Shown piece after piece: positions 34,245-45,086 of a stretch of DNA of 64,000 nucleotides (positions are counted from its first letter, which is position 1; each line of letters opens with the position of its first letter). Origin of the DNA: Vreelandella populi (GTDB taxonomy: Bacteria > Pseudomonadota > Gammaproteobacteria > Pseudomonadales > Halomonadaceae); the NCBI RefSeq assembly GCF_003989825.1, contig NZ_RZHE01000015.1, forward strand, positions 248,001 through 312,000, given 5' to 3'. Below the pieces are notes generated by a model that worked only from the letters and a program-made list of their open reading frames with translations, was not told the DNA's origin and searched no databases. The translations under genes were made by a program, and so were the position numbers.

Positions 34245-34923
34245 CTAACTTCTAAATAGTCGTGAATACTGGGTTTCGTGTAGGGCGCTGGCCAGGGCCA
34301 GCCCCGGCAAAACGGGGCCAAGGTCTTGATCGTCGAGTACTAATGCTTCATCCACCGCCGTCACCAGCGCCGGACGTAGCTGCTCAATCAAACGCTGAGC
34401 AGCGGTATGGCCAAGGGGAAGTGCTTTACAGGCCACCGCCAGCTGGTTTTCAAGCCATGCCCAACCAAACCCAAGTAGCGCCTGGCGGACAGGCACGCGC
34501 CGCGCATGAGCGGTAAAGGCAAAGAGCGTGACATAGCCTGGCTGGGTCGGTAGTAAGTCTTCATTGGGCAGCAAATCAAGGCTTCCCAGTAGACGCTTGA
34601 GTGAGGCGCCTAGACGGCTGTCTTCGGCAACCAGCTCGGCGGTTTCTCTTGTAGCGGTTAGCCACATATCCCACTGGGCTATCGCATCACGGTCAGCATG
34701 TTCAAAAGCACGGTACAGGCGGGCGATCAGCGGCAGTTCACAGCGAGTCAGGCCATCTTCCAAGACACCAGAAAGCCACGCTGCGAGGCTCGACTCGTCG
34801 TGCACCCAGCCAAGCTCAAAGGCGCTCTCAAGCCCTTGGGAGAAGGCAAAGGCGCCAATGGGTAGCGCAGGGCTGACTAACTGCATCAACCCCAGTAGCG
34901 CTAAATCCCCTTCCGCTGCATGC

Positions 34924-34946
<23 letters not shown>
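34245..34946 (-). CDS. ureF: Urease accessory protein UreF
   Basis: About 233 residues if started at the ATG at 34946 (MSIPMPTEH); 34934 is also possible. UreF pattern: LLGLMQLVSPALPIGAFAFSQGLESAFELGWV, then LPLIARLYRAFEHAD, RETAEL and PLGHTAAQRLIEQLRPAL. It acts as the bridge between UreD and UreG in nickel delivery. The start overlaps the histidine-rich end of ureE by up to 23 bases, read in another frame; frames reaching further upstream would read the His tail as poly-Thr and are not believable. Confidence 0.93.
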
Positions 34947-35472
<526 letters not shown>

Positions 35473-35507
35473 GACTAGCTTCCTTTCGAAAATCGTATGG
35501 CTGTGCA

Positions 35508-35624
35508 GGGGGTAGGCTGTAGAGAGAGTCTTTTGCCATGCCGAAAATTGTTCCTTACATTTCCGGCATGGCAAAAGTAGCGTACAGGGATGTATTCACA
35601 ACGCCCTCTCTTAGGCCTACCCCC
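35508..35624. repeat. 117-bp nested inverted repeat inside the urease operon
   Basis: The outer arms GGGGGTAGGC...AGAGAG (35508-35528) and CTCTCTTAGGCCTACCCCC (35606-35624) are near reverse complements. Inside them a perfect 14-base pair, CTTTTGCCATGCCG (35530-35543) and CGGCATGGCAAAAG (35564-35577), is separated by 20 bases. The whole fills the ureC-ureE gap. It could be a miniature inverted-repeat element or an RNA hairpin that separates expression of structural and accessory genes. Confidence 0.7.
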
Positions 35625-35651
35625 AGCGCCTCCCAAATGGAATAGCCTCCA

Positions 35652-37367
35652 TCAGAACAAGTGGTAGCGCTGGGCCAACGGTAGCTCGGTGGCGGGCTCG
35701 CAGGTTAAAAGTTCGCCGTCGCAGCGTACTTCGTAGGTTTGCGGGTCCACGGTCAGTTCTGGGCAGGCGTCGTTGAGCTTCATATCTTTTTTGCGTACGC
35801 CTCGCACGTTCTTGCACGCTACTAAGGTGCTTTGCAGGCCCAAGCGCTCTTTAATGCCCCCATCAATCGCCGCCTGGCTGACAAAGTTAAGTCGGGTTTG
35901 GCTGGCCGCACGGCCAAAGGCGCCAAACATATGGCGGTAGTGCACCGGCTGGGGGGTGGGGATCGAGGCGTTGGGATCGCCCATGGGCGCTGCCGCAATC
36001 ATACCGCCTTTCAAAATCAGCGAGGGCTTCACACCAAAAAACGCGGGCTTCCAGAGCACCAGGTCTGCCAGCTTGCCCACCTCAATGGAGCCTACTTCAT
36101 GGGCGATACCGTGCGTAATTGCCGGGTTGATGGTGTACTTGGCAATATAGCGCTTGGCGCGCAGGTTATCCGCGCCGAGTGCTTCGTCTTCCGGCAGCAG
36201 ACCGCGCTGGGTTTTCATTTTATGCGCGGTTTGCCAGGTGCGGCAGACCACTTCGCCCACCCGGCCCATGGCTTGGGAGTCCGAGGCAATCATGGAGATC
36301 ACGCCCAAGTCGTGCAGGATATCTTCAGCGGCGATGGTCTCGCGGCGTATGCGCGAATCGGCAAAGGCGACATCTTCCGGAATATTAGGGTCCAGGTGGT
36401 GGCAGACCATCAGCATATCCAAATGCTCGTCGATGGTGTTCACCGTGTAGGGCCGCGTGGGGTTGGTAGAAGAAGGCAGTACATACTCTTTGGAGCACGC
36501 GGTGAGGATATCCGGCGCGTGACCGCCACCCGCCCCTTCGGTGTGATAAGTGTGAATGCCACGCTCTTTAAATGCTGCCAGCGTATCCTCTACAAAGCCT
36601 GACTCGTTGAGCGTATCGGTGTGGATGGCAATCTGCACATCGTATTTTTCGGCAACGCTTAGGCAAGTATCAATCGAGGCAGGCGTCGTGCCCCAATCCT
36701 CGTGCAGCTTTAGGCCCATGGCGCCTGCGTCTAGCTGGGCTTCCAGCGCTTCCGGCAGGCTGGCGTTACCTTTGCCCAGCAGGCCAATGTTCATGGGCAG
36801 GTCGTCGACGGCCTGGAGCATTTTGCCGATATGCCAGGCACCGGGCGTACAGGTCGTGGCGTTAGAGCCGGTGGCAGGGCCAGTGCCGCCACCCAGCATG
36901 GTGGTCACGCCGCTCATTAGCGCCTCTTCTACCTGCTGGGGGCAGATAAAGTGAATATGCGCATCAATGCCGCCTGCAGTCAGGATCTTGCCTTCGCCTG
37001 AGATGATTTCGGTGCCGGGGCCAATCACAATATCTACATCAGGCTGTACGTCGGGGTTGCCCGCTTTACCAATGGCGGCAATGCGTCCACCTTGCAGGCC
37101 TACATCGGCTTTAACGATGCCCCACCAATCGAGGATCAAGGCGTTGGTAATCACGGTATCCATTACCGTGTCGTCATTGCGCTGGCTCTGGCCCATGCCG
37201 TCGCGGATGACCTTTCCGCCGCCGAATTTGACCTCATCACCATAGTGGGTGGCGTCTTTTTCAACTTCGATCCAAAGCTCGGTATCACCCAGGCGTACCC
37301 GGTCGCCTACCGTGGGGCCGTACATATCGGCATAGGCTTGCCGACTGATCTTATTCACCGGTTTCAT
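35652..37367 (-). CDS. ureC: Urease alpha subunit UreC
   Basis: A 571-residue catalytic subunit hydrolysing urea to ammonia and carbamate. Nickel-site residues are in place: His137 and His139 (GGIDAHIHF), the carbamylated Lys220 ([12 protein letters not shown]), His249 and His275 ([13 protein letters not shown]), and the Asp in [13 protein letters not shown]; the flap His is in [22 protein letters not shown]. The ATG overlaps the ureB stop (ATGA). ureC is separated from ureE by the palindromic element at 35508-35624. Cytosolic. Confidence 0.98.
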   Translation of the reverse strand: MKPVNKISRQAYADMYGPTVGDRVRLGDTELWIEVEKDATHYGDEVKFGGGKVIRDGMGQSQRNDDTVMDTVITNALILDWWGIVKADVGLQGGRIAAIGKAGNPDVQPDVDIVIGPGTEIISGEGKILTAGGIDAHIHFICPQQVEEALMSGVTTMLGGGTGPATGSNATTCTPGAWHIGKMLQAVDDLPMNIGLLGKGNASLPEALEAQLDAGAMGLKLHEDWGTTPASIDTCLSVAEKYDVQIAIHTDTLNESGFVEDTLAAFKERGIHTYHTEGAGGGHAPDILTACSKEYVLPSSTNPTRPYTVNTIDEHLDMLMVCHHLDPNIPEDVAFADSRIRRETIAAEDILHDLGVISMIASDSQAMGRVGEVVCRTWQTAHKMKTQRGLLPEDEALGADNLRAKRYIAKYTINPAITHGIAHEVGSIEVGKLADLVLWKPAFFGVKPSLILKGGMIAAAPMGDPNASIPTPQPVHYRHMFGAFGRAASQTRLNFVSQAAIDGGIKERLGLQSTLVACKNVRGVRKKDMKLNDACPELTVDPQTYEVRCDGELLTCEPATELPLAQRYHLF

Positions 37368-37684
37368 TGTGTGTCTCCCTCCAGTGCGCCCATTACTTCG
37401 CCACGAAACCCGTAGATTTCGCGCTTGCCCACAAACGGGATCAATGTCACCTCGCGGGTCTGGCCGGGTTCAAAGCGGATGGCGGTGCCTGCGGCCACGT
37501 CAAGCCGGTAGCCCCGCGTCTTGGCGCGGTCGAACACCAACGCGGGGTTGGCTTCGGCAAAGTGGTAGTGAGAGCCCAACTGAATCGGCCGGTCGCCGGT
37601 GTTAGCGACTTCCACCATGATCCGTTCGCGGCCCACGCACAGTTCGATATCACCCTCTTTTAACTGATATTCACCGGGAATCAT
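37364..37684 (-). CDS. ureB: Urease beta subunit UreB
   Basis: A 106-residue protein of normal length with [99 protein letters not shown]. This is the structural beta chain of the three-chain bacterial urease. It is 23 bases after ureA, overlaps ureC and is co-transcribed with both. Confidence 0.97.
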   Translation of the reverse strand: MIPGEYQLKEGDIELCVGRERIMVEVANTGDRPIQLGSHYHFAEANPALVFDRAKTRGYRLDVAAGTAIRFEPGQTREVTLIPFVGKREIYGFRGEVMGALEGDTQ

Positions 37685-37707
37685 GTCAGCCTCCTGATTG
37701 CTGATAA

Positions 37708-38010
37708 CTAGTTGATCGGCGTATGGACAGTGACAAGTTTGGTGCCGTCAGGAAAAGTGGCTTCAACCTGTACCTCATCGACCATTTCGGCCACCCCTTC
37801 CATCACGTCTTCGCGGGTGAGGATTTCACGGCCGTAACTCATCAAATCGGCAACACTTCGTCCATCGCGGGCGCCTTCCATAATTTCAAAACTGATCAGC
37901 GCGACGGCTTCTGGATAATTGAGCTTTAGACCACGCGCTTTGCGACGCTCGGCAAGCTGAGCGGCAGAAAACAGCAGTAGCTTGTCTTTATCTCTTGGGG
38001 TTAATTCCAT
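37708..38010 (-). CDS. ureA: Urease gamma subunit UreA
   Basis: A 100-residue protein from the ATG at 38010 (GGAG about ten bases upstream), the standard gamma-chain length: [73 protein letters not shown]. It lies 37 bases after ureD. The longer frame to 38142 would overlap ureD and is rejected. Confidence 0.97.
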   Translation of the reverse strand: MELTPRDKDKLLLFSAAQLAERRKARGLKLNYPEAVALISFEIMEGARDGRSVADLMSYGREILTREDVMEGVAEMVDEVQVEATFPDGTKLVTVHTPIN

Positions 38011-38047
38011 GGGGCATGTCTCCAGTCGTGCATCCAAAAGATGCCAA

Positions 38048-38932
38048 TTAGGTAAGCCAGATACGGGGCGTGTGCGCCTCGCGCTCAATCCAGCGCGGCC
38101 GCAGCAGTCGCCAAGCCTGTTCACAAAGCGCCCAGGCCTCATTGCGTGAATTGCCTAAATAGCGCAGCAGCAGGACACGGTGGCGTACCGTAACCGCCCA
38201 GCACGGGTTGTCAGGCAGCGCTTCACGCAAGGCATCAATGGCCTCAGGCGCATCGGCAATGCCTACTGCCCAAAGCGTCGCTTGTACCGACGCGCCTCCC
38301 TGGCCCCAGCGGCCCTTAAAGCGTGGGTGCAGCGGGTCCAGCGGCTGGCGCTCCAGCCACAGCGGCTGGTCATCCAGAGTCAAACTAAAGTGCTGCTCAA
38401 TACGTCCGGACAAATAGGGTAACTGGCTTGCCGGACGGCCTAGTGCCATCACTTCCCAGCCTAAACAGCGGGCGTTGCCGTGCAGCGCGATATGGGTGCG
38501 CTGCTCGCCTTTAGAGCCATCAAACGCAATGGTTTCCTGGGGTAGCCACTCAAGCGTAGCGCCATCTTCCACCTCAAGCGCGGTGTGTTGCGACCAGGCA
38601 ACGCCTTGGCTGTCGGCTTTATAAAGCTTATTCGCCGCTGGGGTGGTCAATAGGGCATGCGCGCCACGTTCAACGTGCGCCTTGATCGTCAGTGCATCGC
38701 CACTGACCAGCCCGCCGGGCGGGTGCAGCACATAAATATGGCACGCTTCATCACGGCCCTCAGGATAAAACGGGCGCTGTACCCGAAGCGGCCCGTGATG
38801 ACGTGCCTGGATGAGCCGAGTGGCACCTTCGCGCCAGGCAAAGCGCAACGCGAGCTCGGCCGCCCAATGCCGTTTCTCATCAAAACGGTGGCCAGAGTCA
38901 GCAAGCGGTGTAGCGAGTTCGCACAAGGTCAT
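38048..38932 (-). CDS. ureD: Urease accessory protein UreD
   Basis: A 294-residue protein, first gene of the urease operon (ureDABC-EFG). UreD pattern: [79 protein letters not shown] and SGRIEQHF. It docks the UreF-UreG nickel-delivery complex onto urease. The start codon lies about 32 bases after the predicted start point of the sigma-54 promoter at 38976-38990. Confidence 0.95.
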   Translation of the reverse strand: MTLCELATPLADSGHRFDEKRHWAAELALRFAWREGATRLIQARHHGPLRVQRPFYPEGRDEACHIYVLHPPGGLVSGDALTIKAHVERGAHALLTTPAANKLYKADSQGVAWSQHTALEVEDGATLEWLPQETIAFDGSKGEQRTHIALHGNARCLGWEVMALGRPASQLPYLSGRIEQHFSLTLDDQPLWLERQPLDPLHPRFKGRWGQGGASVQATLWAVGIADAPEAIDALREALPDNPCWAVTVRHRVLLLRYLGNSRNEAWALCEQAWRLLRPRWIEREAHTPRIWLT

Positions 38933-38975
38933 GGGCAGCAGTCACATCCTTTTGAATAAGTCTTGCCATTCAAAT

Positions 38976-38990
38976 GCAAGGAATGCGCCA
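38976..38990 (-). promoter_or_regulatory. Sigma-54 (-24/-12) promoter of the urease operon
   Basis: On the minus strand TGGCGC-ATTCC-TTGC matches the RpoN consensus TGGCAC-N5-TTGC with exact spacing and one substitution. It faces ureD 44 bases away and is nearly identical to the promoter before urtA (45087-45101). Confidence 0.85.
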
Positions 38991-39096
38991 AAATGGTGAA
39001 AAGCATGGAAGTCCCGCCTTGAGCGGACTGCCAGTACGGAGGACAAAAAGTACACCAGCGCAAAATGCACCAAAAAAATACGTAAAAAAAGCCCAA

Positions 39097-39113
39097 TGCA
39101 CCAAAATGGTAGC
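39097..39113. promoter_or_regulatory. NtrC-like enhancer site upstream of ureD
   Basis: TGCACC-AAAA-TGGTAGC resembles the NtrC consensus TGCACY-N4-RGTGCA, about 135-150 bases upstream of the predicted ureD start point, where NtrC enhancers usually sit. A TGCACC half-site lies at 39066-39071. A second imperfect copy, TGCGCC-AAAA-TGGTGAA (38984-39000), overlaps the -24 element. The rest of the 38933-39226 gap is non-coding. Confidence 0.65.
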
Positions 39114-39226
39114 AACCATGAAAAGCTGCAAGAAAAGAGCGCTTGTTGTCACTGCTCAATCAGAATAGAAGCGCCCACTAGTAGGCGGACGCTTTGCTTA
39201 GTGATGAAAAACCGGGTGTGGATAAG

Positions 39227-39934
39227 TTAAACCGTCAGGTGCTGTTTGATCAGCTCCTGGGAGAGCCCGCTGATATCGCCCTTGGCGACAGGGCGGCCGC
39301 GGTCCATGATCACAAAGCGATCGGCGTATTTACGCGCAAAGGGGAGCTTTTGCTCTACTAGCAGCACGGTCAGGCCATCCTCTGCAATCAGTTGACGAAT
39401 CACTTGGCCGATTTGTGCCACGATATTGGGCTGGATGCCCTCTCCCGGCTCATCCAAAATCAGAAGCTTAGGCTCAATCACCAGCGCTCGGCCAATGGCC
39501 AGCTGCTGTTGTTGACCGCCGGAGAGGTCGCCCCCCCGACGGTGTTTCATTTCCTTGAGTACCGGAAATAGCTCGTAGATGCGCTCAGGGATTTTTTTCA
39601 GCCCATCGGTTCGGGCGGCAAGGCCAGTACGCAGGTTCTCTTCCACTGTAAGCAGCGGGAATATCTGCCGCCCCTGGGGTACAAAACCAATGCCCAGCCG
39701 GGAGCGTGCTTCTACCGCTTTTTGGGTTAGCTCAACCGTTTCGCTGTCCGCTTGATAGCGAAGCTGCCCGCTTTTCACTGCCACTTCGCCCATGATAGCT
39801 TTCATCAAGGTGGTTTTACCCACCCCGTTACGTCCCATCACGCAGGTACACTGGCCAGCGGGCACGTCCAGGTCCAGATCCCAGAGCGTGTGACTTTCAC
39901 CATAAAACTGATTGAGCTTTTCAATGGCAAGCAT
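39227..39934 (-). CDS. urtE: Urea ABC transporter ATP-binding protein UrtE
   Basis: A 235-residue LivF-type ATPase: Walker A GRNGVGKTTLMKA, signature LSGGQQQQLAIGRAL, Walker B LLILDEPGEGIQPNIV and switch His region VLLVEQKLPFARKYAD. The start overlaps the urtD stop (TGATG). Last gene of urtABCDE, which imports urea; the urease operon follows in the same direction. Confidence 0.95.
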   Translation of the reverse strand: MLAIEKLNQFYGESHTLWDLDLDVPAGQCTCVMGRNGVGKTTLMKAIMGEVAVKSGQLRYQADSETVELTQKAVEARSRLGIGFVPQGRQIFPLLTVEENLRTGLAARTDGLKKIPERIYELFPVLKEMKHRRGGDLSGGQQQQLAIGRALVIEPKLLILDEPGEGIQPNIVAQIGQVIRQLIAEDGLTVLLVEQKLPFARKYADRFVIMDRGRPVAKGDISGLSQELIKQHLTV

Positions 39935-40770
39935 CAGGCCGCCTCCTCGTCATCAGCACCCAGGTACACTTCGACCACGTTAGGGTCGTTTGAGACCTGA
40001 TCCATGCTGCCTTCGGCCAGCACGCTACCTTGGTGTAGCACAGTGACCTTGCGCGCAATCGAGCGCACAAAGCCCATATCGTGTTCCACAACGACCACCG
40101 ATTGCTTGCCAGCAAGACCTGTTAGAAGCTCAGCGGTGCGCTCCATTTCCTGCTCGGTCATTCCCGCTACCGGCTCATCCACCAACAGTAAACGCGGGCG
40201 TTGCATTAACAACATGCCGATTTCCAGCCACTGCTTCTGGCCGTGGGAGAGAATGCCCGCCGGCTGAAAGCGCAGTGTGGTAAGGCCAATGGTTTCCAGC
40301 ACTTCGTCGATACGGTCCTTGATTTCCCCGGTCATGCGGGCAGTCAGTGTGGGAAATATCCGTTTGTCAGCGGCCATGGCCAGTTCCAGGTTCTCGAACA
40401 CGCTAAGCGCTTCAAATACCGTGGGCTTTTGGAATTTACGTCCGATGCCCAAACTGGCAATTTCCGGCTCGTTCATGTTGAGCAGATTATGGCGGCTTCC
40501 GAACCATACGCTGCCTTCAGTGGGCCGCGTCTTGCCGGTGATAATGTCCATCATGGTAGTCTTGCCGGCGCCATTGGGGCCGATAATGCAGCGCAGTTCG
40601 CCGTTATCGATGGTCAGGTTCAGGTTATTGATCGCTTTAAAGCCATCAAAGCTCACCGTGACATCTTCCATATACAGGATTGGGCCATGGCGCACATCAA
40701 CCGGGGAGGCCGCTGGCGCCATAAACTCAAATACCCGGTCGCGCGTTCTAAGCGATTGCAACAGGCTCAT
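39934..40770 (-). CDS. urtD: Urea ABC transporter ATP-binding protein UrtD
   Basis: A 278-residue LivG-type ATPase from the ATG at 40770, overlapping the urtC stop (ATGA). Walker A GPNGAGKTTMMDIITG, the Gln-loop GIGRKFQKPTVFEALSVFENL (the FQKPTVF block is typical of UrtD), signature LSHGQKQWLEIGMLL (LSHGQ rather than LSGGQ, usual for this family) and Walker B LLLVDEPVAGMT. It pairs with UrtE beneath the UrtBC membrane dimer. Confidence 0.95.
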   Translation of the reverse strand: MSLLQSLRTRDRVFEFMAPAASPVDVRHGPILYMEDVTVSFDGFKAINNLNLTIDNGELRCIIGPNGAGKTTMMDIITGKTRPTEGSVWFGSRHNLLNMNEPEIASLGIGRKFQKPTVFEALSVFENLELAMAADKRIFPTLTARMTGEIKDRIDEVLETIGLTTLRFQPAGILSHGQKQWLEIGMLLMQRPRLLLVDEPVAGMTEQEMERTAELLTGLAGKQSVVVVEHDMGFVRSIARKVTVLHQGSVLAEGSMDQVSNDPNVVEVYLGADDEEAA

Positions 40771-41909
40771 GCGGTAGCCTCCTTGGTGATAGTGGGCGTC
40801 TTTTTGCGACGCTGTTTCTGCAGAAGCCCCGCCACGCCCTTGGGCAGCAGCACCGTCACCAGAACAAACATTGCCCCTAGGGCAAACAGCCAGGCATCGG
40901 GCATGACACCGGTAAATACGGTTTTGGCGTAGTTGACTAACATCGCACCAATCACCGCGCCATACAGCGTGGCTCGCCCACCCAACGCCACCCACAATAC
41001 GATCTCAATGGAAAACAGCGGCGAGAACTCGCTGGGGTTGATGATGCCCACTTGGGGCACGTAGAGGGCGCCTGCCAGACCCGCGAGCATCGCGGAAACC
41101 ACAAACACAAACAGCTGAAAGCGCTCCACCCGGTAGCCGATAAAGCGCGTACGCGCTTCCGCATCTCGAGTGGCCACACACACCCGGCCCAGCTTACTGG
41201 TAACAATGGCCCGGCACAGAATATAACCCAGCGCCAAGGCAACGCCGGTCGCCAGAAACAGTCCCAGCCGCGTGTCGTTACTACGCAGGTTGAAGCCTAA
41301 AAGCTCACGGAAGTCGGTCAGACCGTTGTTGCCGCCAAAGCCCATCTCGTTACGAAAGAACGCCAGCATCAGTGCAAAGGTGAGAGCCTGGGTGATGATC
41401 GAGAGATACACGCCGGTCACCCTAGAGCGAAACGCCAGGAACCCGAACACCAAGGCCAGCAGGCCCGGCGCCAGCAGCACCATGGCAAACGCGAACCAGG
41501 CCATATCAAAGCCCTGCCAATACCAGGGCAGGCTGTCCCAGTTGAGAAACACCATGAAATCCGGCAGCACCGGGTGGCCATAGGTACCTCGGTCACCAAT
41601 CTGGCGCATCAGGTACATGCCCATGGCGTAGCCACCAATGGCGAAAAATGCCCCGTGACCCAGGCTTAAAATGCCCAGATACCCCCACACCAGATCCACC
41701 GCCACGGCCAGCAGCGCGTAGCTTAAATACTTGCCGAACAGGTTCACTGTGTAGGCGTTGACGTGCAGCGGACTGCCTTGGGGTACTGCCACATGCAGCA
41801 CGGTGACGATCAGCAGCGCCGCGAACAGTACTCCTAGAAAGACCTGTGTAGCACGCTCGCCAAACGGGCAGGTTAGCCAAAACTGGCTTGAAGGTGGTTG
41901 TGTCATCAT
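40767..41909 (-). CDS. urtC: Urea ABC transporter permease UrtC
   Basis: A 380-residue LivM-type permease with about ten membrane helices: FGKYLSYALLAVAVDLVWGYLGILSLGHGAFFAIGGYAMGMYLM is the conserved N-terminal block, and VSAMLAGLAGALYVPQVGIINPSEF and LWVALGGRATLYGAVIGAMLVNYAK are also family-typical. Two adjacent ATG codons (41909, 41906) could start it; four bases separate it from urtB. Confidence 0.95.
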   Translation of the reverse strand: MMTQPPSSQFWLTCPFGERATQVFLGVLFAALLIVTVLHVAVPQGSPLHVNAYTVNLFGKYLSYALLAVAVDLVWGYLGILSLGHGAFFAIGGYAMGMYLMRQIGDRGTYGHPVLPDFMVFLNWDSLPWYWQGFDMAWFAFAMVLLAPGLLALVFGFLAFRSRVTGVYLSIITQALTFALMLAFFRNEMGFGGNNGLTDFRELLGFNLRSNDTRLGLFLATGVALALGYILCRAIVTSKLGRVCVATRDAEARTRFIGYRVERFQLFVFVVSAMLAGLAGALYVPQVGIINPSEFSPLFSIEIVLWVALGGRATLYGAVIGAMLVNYAKTVFTGVMPDAWLFALGAMFVLVTVLLPKGVAGLLQKQRRKKTPTITKEATA

Positions 41910-41912
41910 GGA

Positions 41913-43523
41913 TTAGCCCTCCGCAGCCCGACCCTTCTGCGGGAAGAGTCCACGCGGGCGTTTTTGAATGAACAGGATGATAAAGACCAGCACGATAATC
42001 TTGGCGAGCACCGCCCCCGCCCAGGGTTCCAGCACCTGGTTGATCACGCCCAGCGAAAGCCCGGCCACAAGCGTGCCCCAGAGATTGCCCACGCCGCCAA
42101 ATACCACCACCATGAATGAATCAATGATGTAGTTCTGGCCCAGGTTCGGCCCTACGTTAGTTAGCTGAGAAAGCGCCACGCCTGCAAGGCCTGCCACACC
42201 GGAACCCAGCGCAAAGGTCATGATATCCACGCGTGTGGCACGAATGCCCATGGAACGTGCCATGGCACGGTTTTGGGTCACAGCGCGCACTTCAAGCCCC
42301 AAGCGCGTACGGCGCATAATCAGCATTAAACCGGCAAACACCACCAGCGCAAACGCCAGTACGACCATGCGATTAATGGTCAGCGACAGCGCATCATTAA
42401 TGACCAGCGAGCCACTCATCCACTCGGGGGTAATCACCGTGCGGTTAAGTGGTGAGATCCCTGTACGCACCAGTTGCTGCAGAATCAAGCTGATACCGAA
42501 GGTGGCCAGCAGGGTCTCTAGCGGACGGCCTTTGAGGAACTGAATCACGCTGCGTTCAATCGCCACGCCCACGAGTGCGGCGACCAGAAAGCCCGCTGGA
42601 ATGGATAGCACTAGCGCAAGCCCTGGTTGGCCGGGCAACAGCTGCTGCATCATCCAAGTGGTATAGGCGCCGAGCATCATCAGCTCGCCGTGAGCCATGT
42701 TAATGACGCCCATCACCCCGAAGGTAATCGCCAAACCAATCGCGGCCAGCACCAGTACCGACCCCAGGCTCAGGCCAAAGTAGAGCGTCTCGACCCCCCG
42801 GTTGATTTTGAGGTTCTGCTCGACGCTCGCGAGCGCGTTGCGGGCGGCGTCGGCCACCACCGGGTCGTCGCCATGGGCGGCGCGGCTTAGCGCCACCCGA
42901 GCGCGGGGGTGCAGACTGCCGGTCAGCGCCTCGACGCCTTCCATTTCGCCCTGTTCGGTGCGATAAATCGCTACCGCCTGGCTTAGCCGGTTACGTACCT
43001 GGCCATCATCTTCCTCCAGGATCAGTTCATTGATGGGAGCAAGTAGCTCACCATCCACCTCGCCGAGCAGGCGGTTTGCGGAGGTACGTCGCCGCTCGAC
43101 GTTGGGCGAATAAAGATCTACTACGGCAATCGCACTGCGCAGCTGATTACGCAGGGCATTATTAATTCCGATGCGATCCAGCTCCCGGCGCGACATCTCG
43201 CCAAGCGGCTCCCCGGTCAGCGCATCGGCAACCGGCCAGTTGCGGCCTGAATTATCCAGCACGACGATAAAGCGGCCGTCGTCTGAGCGCTGCAAGCGGC
43301 CATCCAGTAGCGCCTGCAGCCAGTCGCGGGCGCGCTCGTCATCGCTTTGCAAAACGGCGGTGATCGCTTCGCCTTTGTCACGGTAAGAGTCCACGTCCAG
43401 CGCCTCTAAAAGCGCATAGGCAGATTTATCATCGGGCGGGGTGACGTTTGTTTGCGCTTGGGCGGTCAGCGAAAGGCTTAACAGCAAGCAGCATACAAAC
43501 CCCAAGGAAAGGAAACGCCTCAT
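41913..43523 (-). CDS. urtB: Urea ABC transporter permease UrtB
   Basis: A 536-residue LivH-type permease from the ATG at 43523, with AGGAAG upstream. Like other UrtB proteins it has a signal-like N-terminus (MRRFLSLGFVCCLLLSLSLTAQA) and a ~220-residue extracytoplasmic domain before the membrane part, which starts at TLYFGLSLGSVLVLAAIGLAITFGVMGVINMAHGELMMLGAYTTW. The long N-terminal domain, with HEAT-like repeats, separates UrtB from amino-acid LivH proteins. Confidence 0.95.
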   Translation of the reverse strand: MRRFLSLGFVCCLLLSLSLTAQAQTNVTPPDDKSAYALLEALDVDSYRDKGEAITAVLQSDDERARDWLQALLDGRLQRSDDGRFIVVLDNSGRNWPVADALTGEPLGEMSRRELDRIGINNALRNQLRSAIAVVDLYSPNVERRRTSANRLLGEVDGELLAPINELILEEDDGQVRNRLSQAVAIYRTEQGEMEGVEALTGSLHPRARVALSRAAHGDDPVVADAARNALASVEQNLKINRGVETLYFGLSLGSVLVLAAIGLAITFGVMGVINMAHGELMMLGAYTTWMMQQLLPGQPGLALVLSIPAGFLVAALVGVAIERSVIQFLKGRPLETLLATFGISLILQQLVRTGISPLNRTVITPEWMSGSLVINDALSLTINRMVVLAFALVVFAGLMLIMRRTRLGLEVRAVTQNRAMARSMGIRATRVDIMTFALGSGVAGLAGVALSQLTNVGPNLGQNYIIDSFMVVVFGGVGNLWGTLVAGLSLGVINQVLEPWAGAVLAKIIVLVFIILFIQKRPRGLFPQKGRAAEG

Positions 43524-43597
43524 CGGGTTCTTCCTTTTATTTGAGTAAGAGATGGCGTGCCCCAAGCCACGCTAACGTGCTTGGGGGGAGGGTTGGA

Positions 43598-44938
43598 TTA
43601 CTCGGCCAGTGCTGCTTCGGCTTCTTCAGCGGCGGTGCTACCACCGCATGAGCCGTTCACAACGTTGAAGTTGCCGCACTCCATGGGCTTGCGCCAATCG
43701 GCAATCAGGTCACGCGAGCCGGGAAGAAAATCGGACCAGGCATCGCCCGCCACGGTTGACGGCGTCTGCCAGACGATGTCGAACTGGCCGTTATCCTGTA
43801 CTTCACCAATCAGTACCGGCTTGGTGATGTGATGGTTGGGCATCATGGCCGCATAGCCGCCGGAAAGATTGGGTACCGTTACGCCGATGATGGCATCCTT
43901 CACCGCATCCACCTCGGTGGTACCCGCCTTGCGTACCGCTTCAGCCCACATGTTGAAGCCGATGTAATGCGCCTCCATGGGGTCATTGGTTACCGCTTCC
44001 TCATCACCAGTATGCTCAATCCAGGCATCGATAAAGTCGTAGTTCTCGTCGGCATCCACGCTCATGAAGTAGTTCCATGCGGCCAGATGACCAACGAGCG
44101 GTGCGGTGTCGATACCGGAAAGCTCCTGCTCGCCTACCGAGAAGGCGATCACCGGGATATCGGCCGCATCAATGCCCTGGTTGGCGAGCTCACGGTAGAA
44201 CGGTACGTTGGCATCACCGTTGATGGTGGACACTACCGCGGTAGGTTTACCCTCTTCACCGAAGCGGCGAATTTCAGAGACGATGTTCTGCCAGTCCGAA
44301 TGGCCAAACGGCGTGTAGTTGACCATGATGTCCTCATCTGCCACACCGTGCTCATCTTTCAGGAAGGCTTCCAGAATGCGGTTGGTGGTACGCGGATAAA
44401 CGTAATCGGTACCCACCAGGGCAAAGCGCTCGATACCCACTTCATTGATCAGGTATTCAACAGCCGGAATTGCCTGCTGGTTGGGTGCAGCGCCGGTGTA
44501 GAAGACATTTTCAGATGACTCCTCACCTTCGTACTGCACCGGATAGAACAGCAGACCGTTGAGTTCTTCAAATACCGGAAGTACTGCCTTACGTGACACG
44601 GAGGTCCAGTTACCAAACACCACGTCGACTTCATGCTGAGCTAACAACTCGCGGGCGCGTTCGGCAAACAGCGGCCAATTGGAGGCAGGGTCGACTACTA
44701 CGGCTTCCAGCTGGCGGCCCAGCAAACCACCGGCTTCGTTCTGCTGCTCGATGAGCATCTCCACGGTATCTTTCAGGGTGGATTCACTGATTGCCATGGT
44801 GCCGGAAAGCGAATGGAGAATGCCCACCTTGATGGGGTCATCTTCCTGGGCAATGGCCTGGGCACTTGCGCCCATTACGGCGGCGGCCAGTACAGAGGTG
44901 ATAAAACGGCGAGAAGGATAGTTGTGTTGTGTGGCCAC
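43598..44938 (-). CDS. urtA: Urea ABC transporter substrate-binding protein UrtA
   Basis: A 446-residue periplasmic protein starting with GTG at 44938, seven bases after AGGAG. Signal sequence includes RRFITSVLAAAVMGASAQAIA. Urea-family (FmdD/AmiC-like) features: IKVGILHSLSGTMAISESTLKDTVEMLIEQQNEAGGLLGRQLEAVVVDPASNWPLFAERARELL, FYPVQYEGEESSENVFYTGAAPNQQ, PVIAFSVGEQELSG and AHYIGFNMW. First gene of urtABCDE. The -24/-12 promoter lies 149 bases upstream. Confidence 0.96.
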   Translation of the reverse strand: MATQHNYPSRRFITSVLAAAVMGASAQAIAQEDDPIKVGILHSLSGTMAISESTLKDTVEMLIEQQNEAGGLLGRQLEAVVVDPASNWPLFAERARELLAQHEVDVVFGNWTSVSRKAVLPVFEELNGLLFYPVQYEGEESSENVFYTGAAPNQQAIPAVEYLINEVGIERFALVGTDYVYPRTTNRILEAFLKDEHGVADEDIMVNYTPFGHSDWQNIVSEIRRFGEEGKPTAVVSTINGDANVPFYRELANQGIDAADIPVIAFSVGEQELSGIDTAPLVGHLAAWNYFMSVDADENYDFIDAWIEHTGDEEAVTNDPMEAHYIGFNMWAEAVRKAGTTEVDAVKDAIIGVTVPNLSGGYAAMMPNHHITKPVLIGEVQDNGQFDIVWQTPSTVAGDAWSDFLPGSRDLIADWRKPMECGNFNVVNGSCGGSTAAEEAEAALAE

Positions 44939-45086
44939 TTGAATCTCCTTGCACCCTTTGGTGAGGGCTCGTTATTTGAGCGTCGCGATCAGACCAGTGA
45001 TGAGCTGCCAACGAGGCGGCGGGCCTGTTACGGTTACTAGCGGCTAGCCAGTTACTGTCGGCTATTCACTGTTCACTATTCATACT

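Noticed and set aside
35832..36602. Long open frame opposite ureC (256 codons)
   Set aside because: It lies entirely antisense to strongly conserved urease sequence, has no ribosome site and is compositionally a mirror of ureC.
43829..44518. 229-codon plus-strand frame opposite urtA
   Set aside because: Antisense shadow of a well-conserved binding protein.
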